Source of the DNA: Vitellaria paradoxa
Lineage: Eukaryota; Streptophyta; Magnoliopsida; Ericales; Sapotaceae
Reading direction: 5' to 3'
DNA: 64,000 nt
Assembly: GCA_019916065.1 (NCBI GenBank)
Contig: CM034236.1
Span: forward strand, 15,391,167-15,455,166
Under the pieces are notes generated by a model, which saw only the letters and a program-made list of their open reading frames with translations, made no database searches and was not told the origin of the DNA. Shown here one piece after another: positions 34,376 through 46,519 of this stretch; position 1 is the first letter of the stretch, and every line of letters starts with the position of its first letter. The translations under genes were made by a program, and so were the position numbers.

Positions 34376-36489
34376 CCCCCCAGCAGCTCCTTTTCCCTTT
34401 ATTTTTCTCAACATTTCCCTCTTTCTTTTCATCTCCCGCGTTGTCTCCCGCGTTTCCCCTGCCTCTGCCCACTGCCGTAGCTCACGCTCACGCCGGTGCC
34501 ATTGTCTCGGTGAGCACTCTCTCTCTTTTTCCCTCTCTCTCTTTCTCCCTCGTTCCTCTCATCTCTCTCTCCCCATCTCTCATTTTGTCATTGTAAGAAC
34601 TGAGAACTCCCTCCCTCTCCCTCTCGTTCTCTCTCTCTCTTGCGAATTAGAAAAATCAGACCTTGTGGGTTTTAATCTTCTCTCTCTCTAGAATATTTTT
34701 AAGGTGTTTTAGAATGTCAGAAAATGTGTGCTATTTCCCCTCTTTTCTTTTGGATTAATCTGGTTATTTGAACAAATTTCTTTAATTTTAATCTGTTTGC
34801 ATGTAACCCCTTTCTCTTATACATCAAAGAAATCTGACAACAAAAAAAAAAATAGACAAAGAACTTCAAAGCAAAATCAACCAAGAATTGAAAACTAAAA
34901 GCTTTATTCAACAGAGACTCAAAAAGATCAACAAAACTACCATTTGAAGTCTGAAAATACGAAGTACACGTGCTTTAGGTTTTCTGAAAAATTAAAAACT
35001 GTGAAAAAAAAAATAAAAGAAGAACTAGCAAGGATTGAATACTTCCTATTCTAAATCGAGATCAAGGAAGTAATTTTAGTATTCGTCTTCTTTCGACTCC
35101 AATTTCAGTTTGTCTTGTTTCGGTTTCAGTTTCAGGTTTTCAAGAAACAGATTAGATCCGGATCTTTTTTTCTTTCTCAAATTTTTCTCTTCCCCTCTTC
35201 TAAACGGTAGATTATTGCCAAAAAAAATTGTTAACAAATTTGAAAGAAGAAAACTGACTCAATAACTCTGCGGAATCAGAACAAAGTGTTTGGAGGAAGA
35301 TGATTTGAACATAAGGAAGTGTCTGGAGCGTTTGGAGGAAGATTGGAGAGAATTAATTGTTTAGAGGAAGATTGGAGAGAATTAATTGCTTCTGGAACTG
35401 AAGAGAGTTGATTTGATTTGGCGGTGGGGTGGGTGGCTGGGTTTCTTGGGAGTTGGGAGATGAATAAAGGCTTTGAGTTAATATTGTAAGTAATAAACGA
35501 TATATAAATGTAATTATATAATTTACAATCTTAATATATAAGTATAATATATTATATTTTAATATAAATATATTAAAATGTTTGATTTATTATAAAAATT
35601 TAAAATTAATGGGAAAGTAACGTTTGTTGAAATTTGATTGAAATATTTTTAAACATTGATAAAAATTAAAATTTTTCTTTTCCTTTCTTATGTTCTTAAG
35701 GATCTAAATATCACTTAAATTATATTACTAATTTCATAAGTTATTAATTAAGTATTACTATGATACTTGATTACTATGATACTTAATTTATGAACAAAAA
35801 TTTTAATGGTTTTAAAAATTTATACCGAATTAAATTATAACAAATTTGGCATTATATAATTAATAATATTGTTATATTAATATTTTTTATCAAATTTAAT
35901 TATAATAAATTTAGCATTATATAATTATTAAAATTATTATGCCAATATTTTATATAATTTATATTAACAATATTAAATAATATTAATGAGCTTATTTTTA
36001 TGTGCATGTTAAAAGAAAGTAATATTTAAATATAGAATTATTAATTAATATAAAACCATTAAATAACACTAATAATTTATATTTATACATTTTACTTATT
36101 AAAAGATCAAAAACTGTTCAATTTAATTAAGATGTAGATTTGATAAAAAAATTCATGCTTTCGGTTTCTGTTTCCGTTACGTAACATCCGTTACGTTTCG
36201 CGTCCGTGTTACCGCAACCGTTACCGTTACGACACCCATTACTGTTTTTTAAAACCATGGTGATAGAGGAATTCTGTCCTAGTGTCCCGAATTGACAAAA
36301 ATGGCCAGGTTGGTTCTATAAGATTTTGGGCATGATTTTGGGTTTAAAATTTTGAAATTGATATAAATCGGGTCATTTCTAGGTTTCATGTGAACCCGAG
36401 CCAACCCTGCATACCTCTAATTAGAACTTAAACCATTACAGTATTGCTGTTTGTCCATATTTAATATATCCAAGTGTTTGTGTGATGTA
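34376..36489. other. CACTA left arm: CT-rich tract and AT-rich DNA, no gene recognised
   Basis: 34376-34650 is strongly CT-rich (ctctctc runs) with a possible donor tcg|gtgagc at 34508-34512, as in a 5' untranslated exon. 35040-35460 is non-repetitive and of mixed composition, and might be captured host sequence. 35470-36130 is AT-rich. 36160-36235 holds a cluster of CGTTAC motifs. No convincing coding frame was seen. Confidence 0.4.
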
Positions 36490-36758
36490 GCCCCGAAAAG
36501 GGTAGTCGAGTTGGTTCGGATGGTGGGCTGAAGGGCCTGGGACCAATAGGTTCCGGGTTCGACTCCTCTTGGGAACAGTCCTTTATCTAATTGTGGAGGG
36601 CCATCTAATAGCTTTCTCGGCTGAACTGGTCAGCCAGGGCTTGCCTAGGCTGGTTTACCTCCGCGTGGTTCTTTGCCAGCTAGGGCCACGGGGCAGGTTT
36701 CACCCAGTGCACACCCATAAGTAGCGGCTGCGGGTTTCCCCCCGCCCCCAGAAGTGTG
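36490..36758 (+). mobile_element. tRNA-derived SINE with target duplication
   Basis: Box A tagtcgagttgg (36503-36514) and box B gggttcgactcc (36555-36566) are followed by a ~190 bp unrelated body with cacccataagtagcggctgc and a C-rich end. tgtgtgatgta flanks it at 36479-36489 and 36759-36769. The GC content is far above the surroundings. The structure is that of a plant SINE. Confidence 0.85.
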
Positions 36759-36769
36759 TGTGTGATGTA

Positions 36770-39104
36770 ATAATTGTGAAGTCAAATAATGTTTTTTTTG
36801 TTTAAATGATTACCTCCTTGAGTTTAAAATAGTTCAGTGTTAAATTGCCTCCTTGTGTGTGGAGTGATGATATATGGAATTAAATTGTTTGATGACGTAT
36901 ATGTCATCTGATTGTTTAGTATCAATATTGGTTGTAAATTGAAATTTTGTAATTATTTTTTAGGATGCGTGATGCTTTAGTTATCTTTACTCTGTTGGTT
37001 CAAGTTTGGAATATGAATTTTTGGAAGAGAGATTCGTGTGAGGAAAGTAAAAGTGAAGAAAATAATAGACAATAAAAATAATTAAATTATTCTATTTTTA
37101 TCATAACATTAAAAATGATAAAAAATAAAAAGATATTTGTGAATTTTTTTAATTTTTAATTGGTAGATGTGATAATAATCTAGTTATCTTAAGGCTCTAT
37201 TTTTTTATTTTTCTCTATTTCTCTTGAATTATAAATTCTTACTACTATATTTCTTGAAAATGTTATTAATTTAAAAAATGTCACTAAACTAAGTTTTTAC
37301 ACTCCGATTGAAAACATTTATCTCTTAGAATTGATTTAATTTGATTTGATAAATAATATTTTGTATTTAGAATATGTTTGAATTTATGAATTAAATTGAA
37401 TTGATTTAAGAAAAATATAAAATTTGACCATGTTAGTAGGACAAAGAAAAGATGATAAAAATGATAAATGGGAGTAAATATTTTCACTTTCTTAGATGGC
37501 TTGAGAACATAATAAATTCTAATTAAGTTCTATTATTTTTTGTTAGATTTTAAATAGTATAAAATTTAAATTATAAAATGAAAGTAAATCCAACTTATAA
37601 AATCTTATTTTAACAATTATAATGATCATTAAATTACTTAGACCCCCAAATAAAGGAATGAATGCCATTAAATTAAGATTTTGATAGTGATTAAATAGTT
37701 AAATATATCTTAATATTAACTATGTTCTAATTTCTTGTTTTATATTTCACATACATATATATCTTTAATTTCAAATGTGAAATTTGGCTTTAAATGAAAT
37801 TTAAAATAAAAAAATCAAATCTAACCGAAATAAAAACTTAACCAAATTAAATTAATCGAAGAACTGAACCAACTGAATGCATTGTATCTTAATTTAAATT
37901 AAAAAATTGAGATATACTAATAAAAAATTAAAATTTTCGTAGGATAATTTTTAATCCAAAACAGCTTGAAATGTGTGATTGTATTTTACCTTTTCTTTGT
38001 GTATAAAAACTTTCATTTCTTTTTCTTACATAGCAAATAGTGATTTAAAATTAACCCATATTAGAAAATAGTTTGAAAGGAGCGCTAATGTAACATTAGT
38101 ATTATTGTGATAAGAAAACTCGTCTCTTTAAAAAAAATAAAAATAAATAATACTTAACGTCGATGATACGTCATCATTTATCTCCATCATGATCGGCCTA
38201 CAGTTGACAACTCCACCGTATTGATGGAGGTTGATGTGGAATCACATTCCCAAGTAGGGTTAGTTTGGTTTTTTTTTAGAATGATCCATCTTTTTTTTTG
38301 GTTGTTTTATATGAATCTTTTTACTAAAATTTAATATTCTTTTATAACTTTGAAATGTTATTTGTATTTGTAAAAAAATTAAAAAATTTTGGTAAGATTA
38401 AGGCTGCGTGTGAATGTGACATGATTAGGGTTGCCTGATTAGGGGATTCTTGAATTTTGCTGATGATAATTTGATACAAATTCAAAAATTATTTTTTTTT
38501 TATTTTATTTTAGGGAAAATTCTATTAGAGTCTTTTATTTTACTCTTACTCTAATTAATTTAGGTGGTTTATTTTGAATAGAATTACTAAAAAATTGTAA
38601 TCTTTGATTTAATTTTATTTGTTAGTTATCTTGAGGAAGCATTAGTTTATTGTTGAATGTTGAACATTCATGCTCCTTTTTTTATTTTTAAATTTAAAGA
38701 AGCATATTAATAATTAAAATTTTAAAAAAATATTTTTAAAATAACAAAAATAAGGGAAATATGTCTTAACTTTTAAAAAATATTTTATGTCTGATTGACT
38801 TTATGTATTTTTTAATATCTTTTAAAAAATATTTTTAAAATAAATTAAGGATAAATTACACTTATCTCTCCTTAACATTAGGCATAACTTAGAGACCTCG
38901 CCCACTCTTTTGAACTTGACAGTTATCTCTCCTAAATCCAAATGTTTGCCATGCTTAACTCCATCTATTAGTTTGACTCGTTAAACATTGACAATAAACC
39001 AAATTAACAAAAAAAACATTTATTATAAAGACAAATATAGCCATCTATGATTGTTCAAACATATCTTTTGAGACAATATGCATACTTTGCAATGTCTAAA
39101 AGGC

Positions 39105-39106
<2 letters not shown>
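36770..39106. other. CACTA left arm, AT-rich, no gene seen
   Basis: About 2.3 kb of AT-rich DNA with no domain on either strand. 38860-39000 has a different texture (aaattacacttatctctcc ... gttaaacattgac) that may be a fragment of another repeat. Confidence 0.4.
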
Positions 39107-39139
<33 letters not shown>

Positions 39140-39416
39140 GTTTTAACTTTAAAAAAGAATTCACACCCCTTTGGCAATTAACAAACTCCCTAAATTATTT
39201 AGCAACTTTTGTAAAACTTAAAACTTAGACTAACAAACCCCTAATGAGAATTGTAAAATTATCTTTAACAAATCATTAAATTAATTATTAACTTAAATTA
39301 AGAAAACTCTTTGATTTGTTAATTTCTTTATCTAACTAATACAAAAATAAAATATAACCAAATAATGGACATCAATTCAAGCAAATGAATATTTAAAGCT
39401 CTTGACACCCCAAATT

Positions 39417-39447
<31 letters not shown>

Positions 39448-39509
39448 GAACATATTTACATTAAACAATGACAAGTACACTTACAATTACAATAATTATA
39501 GTAGTAGTA

Positions 39510-39551
<42 letters not shown>

Positions 39552-39655
39552 GTTTTAGCTTTAAAAAAGAATTCACACCCCTTTGGCAATTAACAAACTC
39601 CCTAAATTATTTTGCAACTTTTGTGAAACTTAAAACTTAGATTAACAAACCCTTA
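39107..39655 (+). repeat. (AAT)n microsatellites and a tandem duplication of about 410 bp
   Basis: TAA/AAT runs lie at 39107-39136, 39418-39447 and 39510-39548. The block aaaagttttaactttaaaaa ... cttagactaacaaaccc at 39137-39241 recurs as 39549-39652 with few changes, so about 410 bp was duplicated with the microsatellite at its edge. Confidence 0.75.
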
Positions 39656-40720
39656 ATGGAAATTTTAAAATTATCTTTAACAAATCATTAAATTAAATTA
39701 AGAAAACTCTTCCAAAATAACAATTAAAAATAATTCTTAGTGAGGCCTAGTACAATTCAATATTTATTGATTAGGTCCAATCCAATCTAATATATGCTTA
39801 GACCAAATCTAATTCAAATTCAAATCAAATCCAAAAGATAAGAAGAATGAGAAAATTAAGATTATCTTTAATAAATCATTATTAAATTACTTAAAGAAAG
39901 CTCTTCGAAAATAATAATTGAAACTAATTCTTATTTGGTCCCAATTATTAACCTAATATTTACTACTTGGGTCCAATCCAATGCAATGTATGCTTAGGCC
40001 CAATCTAATTGAAATTCAAATCTAAATCCAATTGATTAGATATTACATAAACCAATAATAGACAACAAACTTAGTAACAAATTAGAAAATAAGAAGACAT
40101 AGTTAAAATTCGAAAGCTGTAGGTATCAAGGGTTAAATTTTAGGTTTGTTAATGATAGCAAACAAATTTACAATAGCTTTACATACTTTTATATTTGAAG
40201 ATTTTATTGTTTGTGAACATTTCATTATAACTTTTATTCATTTGCATACATTAGTGAAATCTAGACCCGTTTGAGAATAGTGTATAGCACCCATTTAGTC
40301 ATCCTCGATGCAACAGATTAGTCCTATGACTATATTTGTTGCTCTTGCGATGCATAAGCGAAGATTGGCGTACACGGTTCTTGAATTGTCCAATTTGGAC
40401 AGTTTGGGAATGCAATGTTAGATAAAGTTTCGGTTTATGTCCTGCTGTTCTCTGGGTGCATACATAGATACAAATTATATTATTTTTGTGTCGTGTACTT
40501 GGAGAACCACGCAGGCATACTGCCGAAATTTTGTCTGACAATAGGAGAAAGCATTTAAGTTGTTGAGGACATAAGATGGATCATGCATTCTCGAATGGCA
40601 TAGGACCAACTACCCTATAATGAGAAGTTTAAAGTTTAGGGCTAGATAAATTGCATGATGCATGATCTCTTAATCTAATATATTTGCTCAAATCAAACTT
40701 TCACAGAAATACTTAGCGAT
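39656..40720. other. Region upstream of the transposase
   Basis: About 1 kb, AT-rich. It may contain the promoter of the transposase but no single TATA element stands out. Two imperfect repeats (tccaatccaatctaatatatgcttag and its variant) occur near 39776 and 39970. Confidence 0.4.
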
Positions 40721-43700
40721 ATGGATAAGAGTTGGATTGATTTGCCGAATAGGACGTCTAGGGAATATGTGGAAGAGACTAAGTAGTTCATTACCTTCAC
40801 CAATGGGTTTGATAGCGAGTACATCAGTTGTCCCTATAGAAAATGTGCAAACCGTTATTACTACACACGAGATATTATGTGGGAGCATTTGATTCTGAAG
40901 GGGTTTTTTAAGAATTAAAAGAATTGGATTAAACATGGAGAAGAGTATGTTTCTTGTCGTAGAGAAGAAAGCCTTGAGATGGAGATTGATGTTACGATAG
41001 TTGATCCGATGATCGCGATGTTAAACGATATCGCGTGCGGGTTAGCTCCCGAAATAGTAGTTGTGAGACTGATGGGACAGGTGGGAGTAATCCTCGCTCG
41101 GGTGCAGATAAAGAAGCTTTGAGGTATTTTGAAATTCTTGATGATGCACAAACAGAATTGTATCATGGATGTATGACTCTCAGTAAATTATCATTCATTG
41201 TGGAGTAGTTACACTTGAAGGCTTTGAATCAGTGGACGGACACGTCCTTCGACATGCTACTCCAATTATTGCATAGAGTGCTCCCATTTGGTGCAAAGCT
41301 CGTTGAGTCATATTACCATGCTCGCAAGTTAACTGAAAACTTAGGTTTCACATATGAGACATTTTATGCATACCCAAACAATTGTATGTTATTGAGAAAT
41401 GAGAATGCTCACCTTGATACATGTATTGTGTGTAAAGTTTCAAGATAGAAGGACGATGGGGTCGGTCAGAATCGTCGGAGTAATTCGACGAGTCTGAACC
41501 GAGGGAAACTTGTTGCTGTAAAACAAGTGCGATATTTTCTACTTAAGCCAAGGTTGAAGAGGCTCTTCATGTCGTCTAAAATTTCTAAACTGATGAGATG
41601 GCATGCAGAGAATAGTAGGGAAGATGACAAGTTAACGCACCCAGCCGACTCTCCGGCATGGAAAGACTTCGACAGGAGGCACCCTGACTTCGCCCTAGAT
41701 AGTCGTAGTGTGCAGCTTGGCCTAGCTGCAGATAGTTTTAGCCCTTTTAGGTCTATGATTGGGGCAAATCATAGTACGTGGCCAGTAGTGTTGGTTCCAT
41801 ATAATCTTCCTCCTTAGTTCTGTATGAAACAACCTTTTCTGATCCTATCCACTCTTATTGATGGACCCAGAGGCCCCAGGGATAAGATTGACGTGTATAT
41901 GCAGCATTTGATTGACGAGTTAAATGAGTTATGGCCCGAATGTGTGATGACTTTTGACTCTGAAGGAAATGAAATGTTCAAACTTCGTGCTGCATTGTTG
42001 TGGACAATCAACGACTTCCCCGCATATGCAAATTTGTCAGGTTGGAGCACAAAGGGGGAATTTTCATGTCCTTGTTGCAACCAAAGTAAAAAGTCAACCT
42101 GGCTAAAATACAATAAAAAGTGGGCGTACACGGGTCATAGACATTTTCTACCCCCATTACATAGGTTCAGAAGGGACAAAGTGTCATTTGATGGCACTCA
42201 GGAATATGGTCCAGCACCACAGATAATGATTGGGGTTGATTTGTTATCACAACTTGAGCAGGAGCAAATACGCACAGTATATGATTTCTAAGATCTGTTG
42301 ACCCCCCCACTACACTCTATTCTTGGTGCGAACTGAAAGCACAGTCATAACTGGAAAAAGAAAAGTATTTTCTACGAGTTAACATACTGGGAAGATAACA
42401 TATTGAGGCACAACTTGGATGTTATGCACATTGAGAAAATTATGTGTGATAACATATTATGGACCATTCTTGGTGTCAAGAGGAAGTCGAAAGACAGTCC
42501 CAATGCTCACCGTGATTTGCAAGAAATGGGCTTGAGAAAACCACTGCACTTACAGTTGAGAGAATCTAACAAGGCATACATGCCTCCTGCACAATACATC
42601 ATGAGTAAAGATGAGAAAGAGGCATTCCTCTCCATTTTAAAAAGGGGTTAAGGTGCCTGATGGCTATTGTTCTAATATTTCTAAGCTTGTGAACATGAAA
42701 GAAATAACTTTACAAGGTTTGAAAAGTCATGATAATCACATTCTCATTCAACAACTAATTCCTATTTCAATCCGAAATTGTTTACCTAAGAATGTTGGTG
42801 AGCCGTTGATTGAGATAAGCAATTTCTTCAGACAACTGTGTTCAAGAGTTCATTGCACAAATGAATTGAAAAGTCTACAAGATAGGATCACATTAACACT
42901 ATGTCATCTGGAGAAGCTCTTTCCACCGTCATTTTTTGATGTAATGGTCCACTTAACCATACATTTAACAGATGAAGCCTTGGTTGGTGGCCCTGTCCAA
43001 TTTAGGTGGATGTATCCGATTGAGAGGTACATGAATACATTGAAGAGGTATGTGCGTAACAAAGCTCGTCCAGAGGCATCAATATCCAAGGGTTATTTGA
43101 TGGATGAGTGCACTAACTTCTGTGCTGCATATCTTAATGATGTTGAAACCAAACTAGATAGGCCCTCGCGTATTAATGACAGTCCTATTGGAGAAGGCAC
43201 ACCATTTGATCTAGATAACATGGAGTGGATTCAAGCTCATCGCTATGTGTTGTTCAACACTCCATCAGTTGTGGCATTGATTCAGTAAGTTAACGATCAT
43301 GTATATATTTAACCTGTTCATTTTCTATCTAAATATTCATTCTCGTCATTACCACGTATTGTTCTGTGTTGCAGGACACACATTGATGAACTCAAACGGG
43401 ACATGCCTCATGCTATAGAAAATCAAATTCGACAATCCCATTTTCAATCATTTCACGATTAGTTCAAAAATTACGTATGTATAAATATAGTGTAGGTGCT
43501 TCAATTTGTTACTATCATATTAGTTTCATGTAACTTTATTCAACGATTATATGAATTATGTAGGTGTACAATTCACGACAAACAAGCGATGGTACCTTAA
43601 CCGATGAAATGAACCAACTTGCTGATAGTCCGTTTATAATAGCACGACGTTACACAACTTGTGATGTTAATGGGTTTCGATTTCGAATTAAGGAGGTAAA

Positions 43701-44175
43701 TGAGAAACGAGCAACACAAAATAGCGGTCTTGGTTATCCTTCTGTTGATGCGGGTTATTACTATGGCCAATTGAAAGATATTGTTGAAATTATATACAAC
43801 TATGGGTTAAAATTTTTATTATTCAAGTGTGACTGGGTCGATCCAATCGGTGGGACTAAAGTGGATAAGTACCAATTTACGTTGGTAAATTTCAACAATC
43901 TGTTATATCGAGATTTCCGAATAAGTAATGAACCATACATATTAGCCTCTCAAGTTGAGCAAGTTTACTATGTTAGAGATCCAATGGATCCTAACTGGCA
44001 AGTTGCAGTTAAAATGTCAAGAAGGGGGGTGTTTCAAATTGAATGTGACGAGCCAAACATTAATGCATTTGCCCAGCAAGCTCTCGACAATAATGTAATA
44101 GTTCAATGTGATGATGATGTCAACTGGGTTAGAGAGACCATTGAAGGAGATACTATTGACTTGCATGACCAATGA
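40721..44175 (+). pseudogene. CACTA transposase, tnp2 type, decayed
   Basis: Domain order as in autonomous plant CACTA elements. The transposase-associated domain is at 40721-40940 (MDKSWIDLPNRTSREY, CPYRKCANRYYY, LKGFFKN, WIKHGE). The tnp2 core is at ~41110-42470 (LDDAQTELYHGC, ALNQWTDTSFDMLL, WPVVLVPYNLPP, ALLWTINDFPAYANLSGWST, CPCC, HNLDVMHIEK). DUF4218 is at 42653-43130 (LKSHDNHILIQQLIP, FFRQLCSR, PPSFFDVMVHL, WMYPIERYMNTLKRYVRNKA, EASISKGYL). After two introns (43289-43374 and about 43475-43563) DUF4216 lies at 43564-44175 (YTTCDVNGFRFR, GYYYGQLKDI). In-frame stops lie at 40784, 40916, 41206, 41446, 41815, 42289, about 42334 and 43460. Frameshifts lie near 41050 and 42648. The residues on both sides remain well conserved, so decay is moderate. 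Confidence 0.85.
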
Positions 44176-44287
44176 AGGGTTGACTACTTTTTCCTTCCAA
44201 ATTTCAAGAATAAGTTTAACTTTTTGTTTAAGAATGGTTTTTAGTCATTGTGTGAAATTTATTTATATAATGAATATATAAACAGAT

Positions 44288-46286
44288 ATGTCAGGACAAA
44301 AGAGGAGAGATCGTCCGCATACGATGGACGAGTTATTACGTCAGGGCCAGACTCGTACGCCGACAGGGGATCTTAGCCGGCCGATGCCTTCGGTAGGTCC
44401 CTCCGCCACGTCTACAGGGGACCACAACTCACCGACACCACCAGTGGGTCCTCCCACCATGCATCACGCACCTACACCGAGTTCATCATCACCTCAAGTC
44501 CAGCCATCCAGCCGGGGGCCGACCCCATTGACACCTGTATTGGCACGATCTAGATCTTCCCTATCCACACCAGTAGGGCCTTCTCCATCTACAGCTATTG
44601 CTTCGGCCTCCAGGCGCAGTGGAATAATTCAAAATTTATGTTTAACACTTATATAAAATAATTTCAACTTTTATTTAACTAATGCAAGTAATGTTAATAG
44701 GTTCTACTACGACGCCTACATCTTCTAGTCGGGGCAGGGGCCCTGCTAGAGGGATTCCTTCATGGAATTCCGGTACTTGCTATGACGTGCAGTTTGATGA
44801 CACATTTCACCCAGTTGGGGCAGGAGCTCGACCGTTTATTAGCCAGTTGGGTCATATGATACGGGACCCACATAGATTCCCACTGACTGTGCTCGATTGG
44901 ACTGCCTTCCCTTAGGATACATTAGATCAACTTTGGGGAGAGGTTAAGGTAAGACGTTTATTTTTATCTTAACTTCACGGTTATTATACAATGTGTCAAT
45001 TTACAACAAATTTTGGCTAATAAATTTCTCTGTCCTACTCAGGATAATTTCAGGTCGTGTCTTGATGACTTCCAACCAGTTTGCATGGGAAAGTGCCGGA
45101 AGTTATGGAAAGATCACAAGACTAAGGTGAAGAAAGACCATTGGAAGAAAAACATGGATGCCCCAGACCTTCTTCAGCGAGTCCCGAGGGGCGTTTTCCC
45201 CTCACAGTGGCCTGAGTTGGATCGGTACTGGTCGAGCGAGGGGGTGAGGGTAAGTAGTTAATACTATTTTGTTAATTTCATTTAATAATTAAGACAAGCA
45301 TTGTAAACAAAATTATACAAAATGAATGCAAGAAGAGGCAGAGTGAAATTCCCAAAACTGCTCGATGCAGGGCCCTCCTTACAGTCTTGGGACTTGACAT
45401 GTTACGCAGTTCCGACACCAGGTAAACTTTCATATTAGACCGTATGTGTGCTATTCAATTTCTTAGCAGTTCATATCCATACATATTGTAGTCATAATTT
45501 ATCCTTTAATAGTTACGTGAGGAGGGTGCGCTCACCGACCGAATGTCTGTGTGGATGGCGAGTCGTAGACTCGAACACCCCGAGGTTGCAACTCTTGTAG
45601 TAAGTATTTATCTCTACACAATAATTTTATTTACGTATTATGAGATTTATTAATTTACCTTCCTAATTTGGTTCTAAATAATACACAGGCCCAGTTTGAG
45701 GCTTGGTTGGCACAGCTGCCAGAAGAGGAGCAGCGGATGCCTGCTAGGCGGGATGAGATATTCCATGCTATCATTGGTCAGGATGGGTATAGATACACAC
45801 TGACATATAGCATGGGCATACCATGTTCTACCATCATGCGAGCGGAATCATCCACAGTTAGTTCTTCCCAGGGCTCACGCTTACATACTGAAGAGGAAGT
45901 GGATGAGCTGATCCAGTCTCTTCGCCAATAGATGGACGCGCGGGTAGAGGATATTCAGGCGAGTATGGAGGTGCAGATGCAGGCACAGGTGCATGCCCAA
46001 GTGCAGGCCCAAGTGCAGGCACAGCTCGCAGAACTAGAGCAGCGACTAGCTCAGGGTCGTATCCCTACAGCTAATACTTCTGATCCACCGATTCGGACTC
46101 AGGTTAATACTTACATAATTTGTATTTAAATTTAATTCAATTGCTTTGGGAATATATATTTATGTTTGCTGTTAATTATATACTATTTAATTGTAGACCC
46201 CGGACGCTGACAGTGGTCACCAGATGAGACACGAATCTGTGGGTGATGACATGCATGATCCAGCGGGCTCAGATAATCAGCATCAG
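44288..46286 (+). pseudogene. Second CACTA gene, En/Spm plant-transposase (Transposase_24-like), multi-exon
   Basis: The first exon starts with ATG at 44288 and encodes a Ser/Pro/Thr-rich N-terminus. Further exons are ~44695-44948, 45043-45249, ~45330-45421, 45513-45599, 45689-~46102 and ~46196-46286. Splice signals gtaag/ag are visible at most borders, and the 45599/45689 join keeps frame. Recognisable stretches are CRKLWKDHKTKVKKDHW and WPELDRYWSSEGV, typical of the Ptta/En/Spm family. The penultimate exon has a Gln/Ala/Val coiled-coil-like repeat (MQAQVHAQVQAQVQAQL). Stops in frame at 44913 and after LIQSLRQ (45929) indicate a pseudogene. In the family, this gene is the partner of the tnp2 transposase and may bind the subterminal repeats. 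Confidence 0.6.
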
Positions 46287-46519
46287 GTATAAGTTTATGA
46301 ATATGTTTTAGTTTTCTAACTCTAAAATAATTTAACTATATCTATTTCAATTTATTCTGTAAATTTAAGAGTTCAACTTTATCTATAGATTCTTTATTAT
46401 TATTATATCCACATTGAGGAAAAAGCTCAAAAGTTAATAATTTTGATGCTCAAAAATTAGAAATTTTGACATAGAAACACTAAAACAATTTATAAATTTC
46501 AAACATAAAAACTTGTAAC
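46287..46519. other. Spacer between CACTA gene 2 and tandem array
   Basis: AT-rich. The last ~80 bp contain degenerate fragments of the array monomer (gatgctcaaaaattag). Confidence 0.4.

Noticed and set aside
34234..34596. 120-codon frame across the CACTA left end
   Set aside because: It starts in array promoter DNA, crosses the transposon terminus and continues through a CT-rich low-complexity tract.
39416..39640. Poly-asparagine frame
   Set aside because: It is the translation of an AAT microsatellite.
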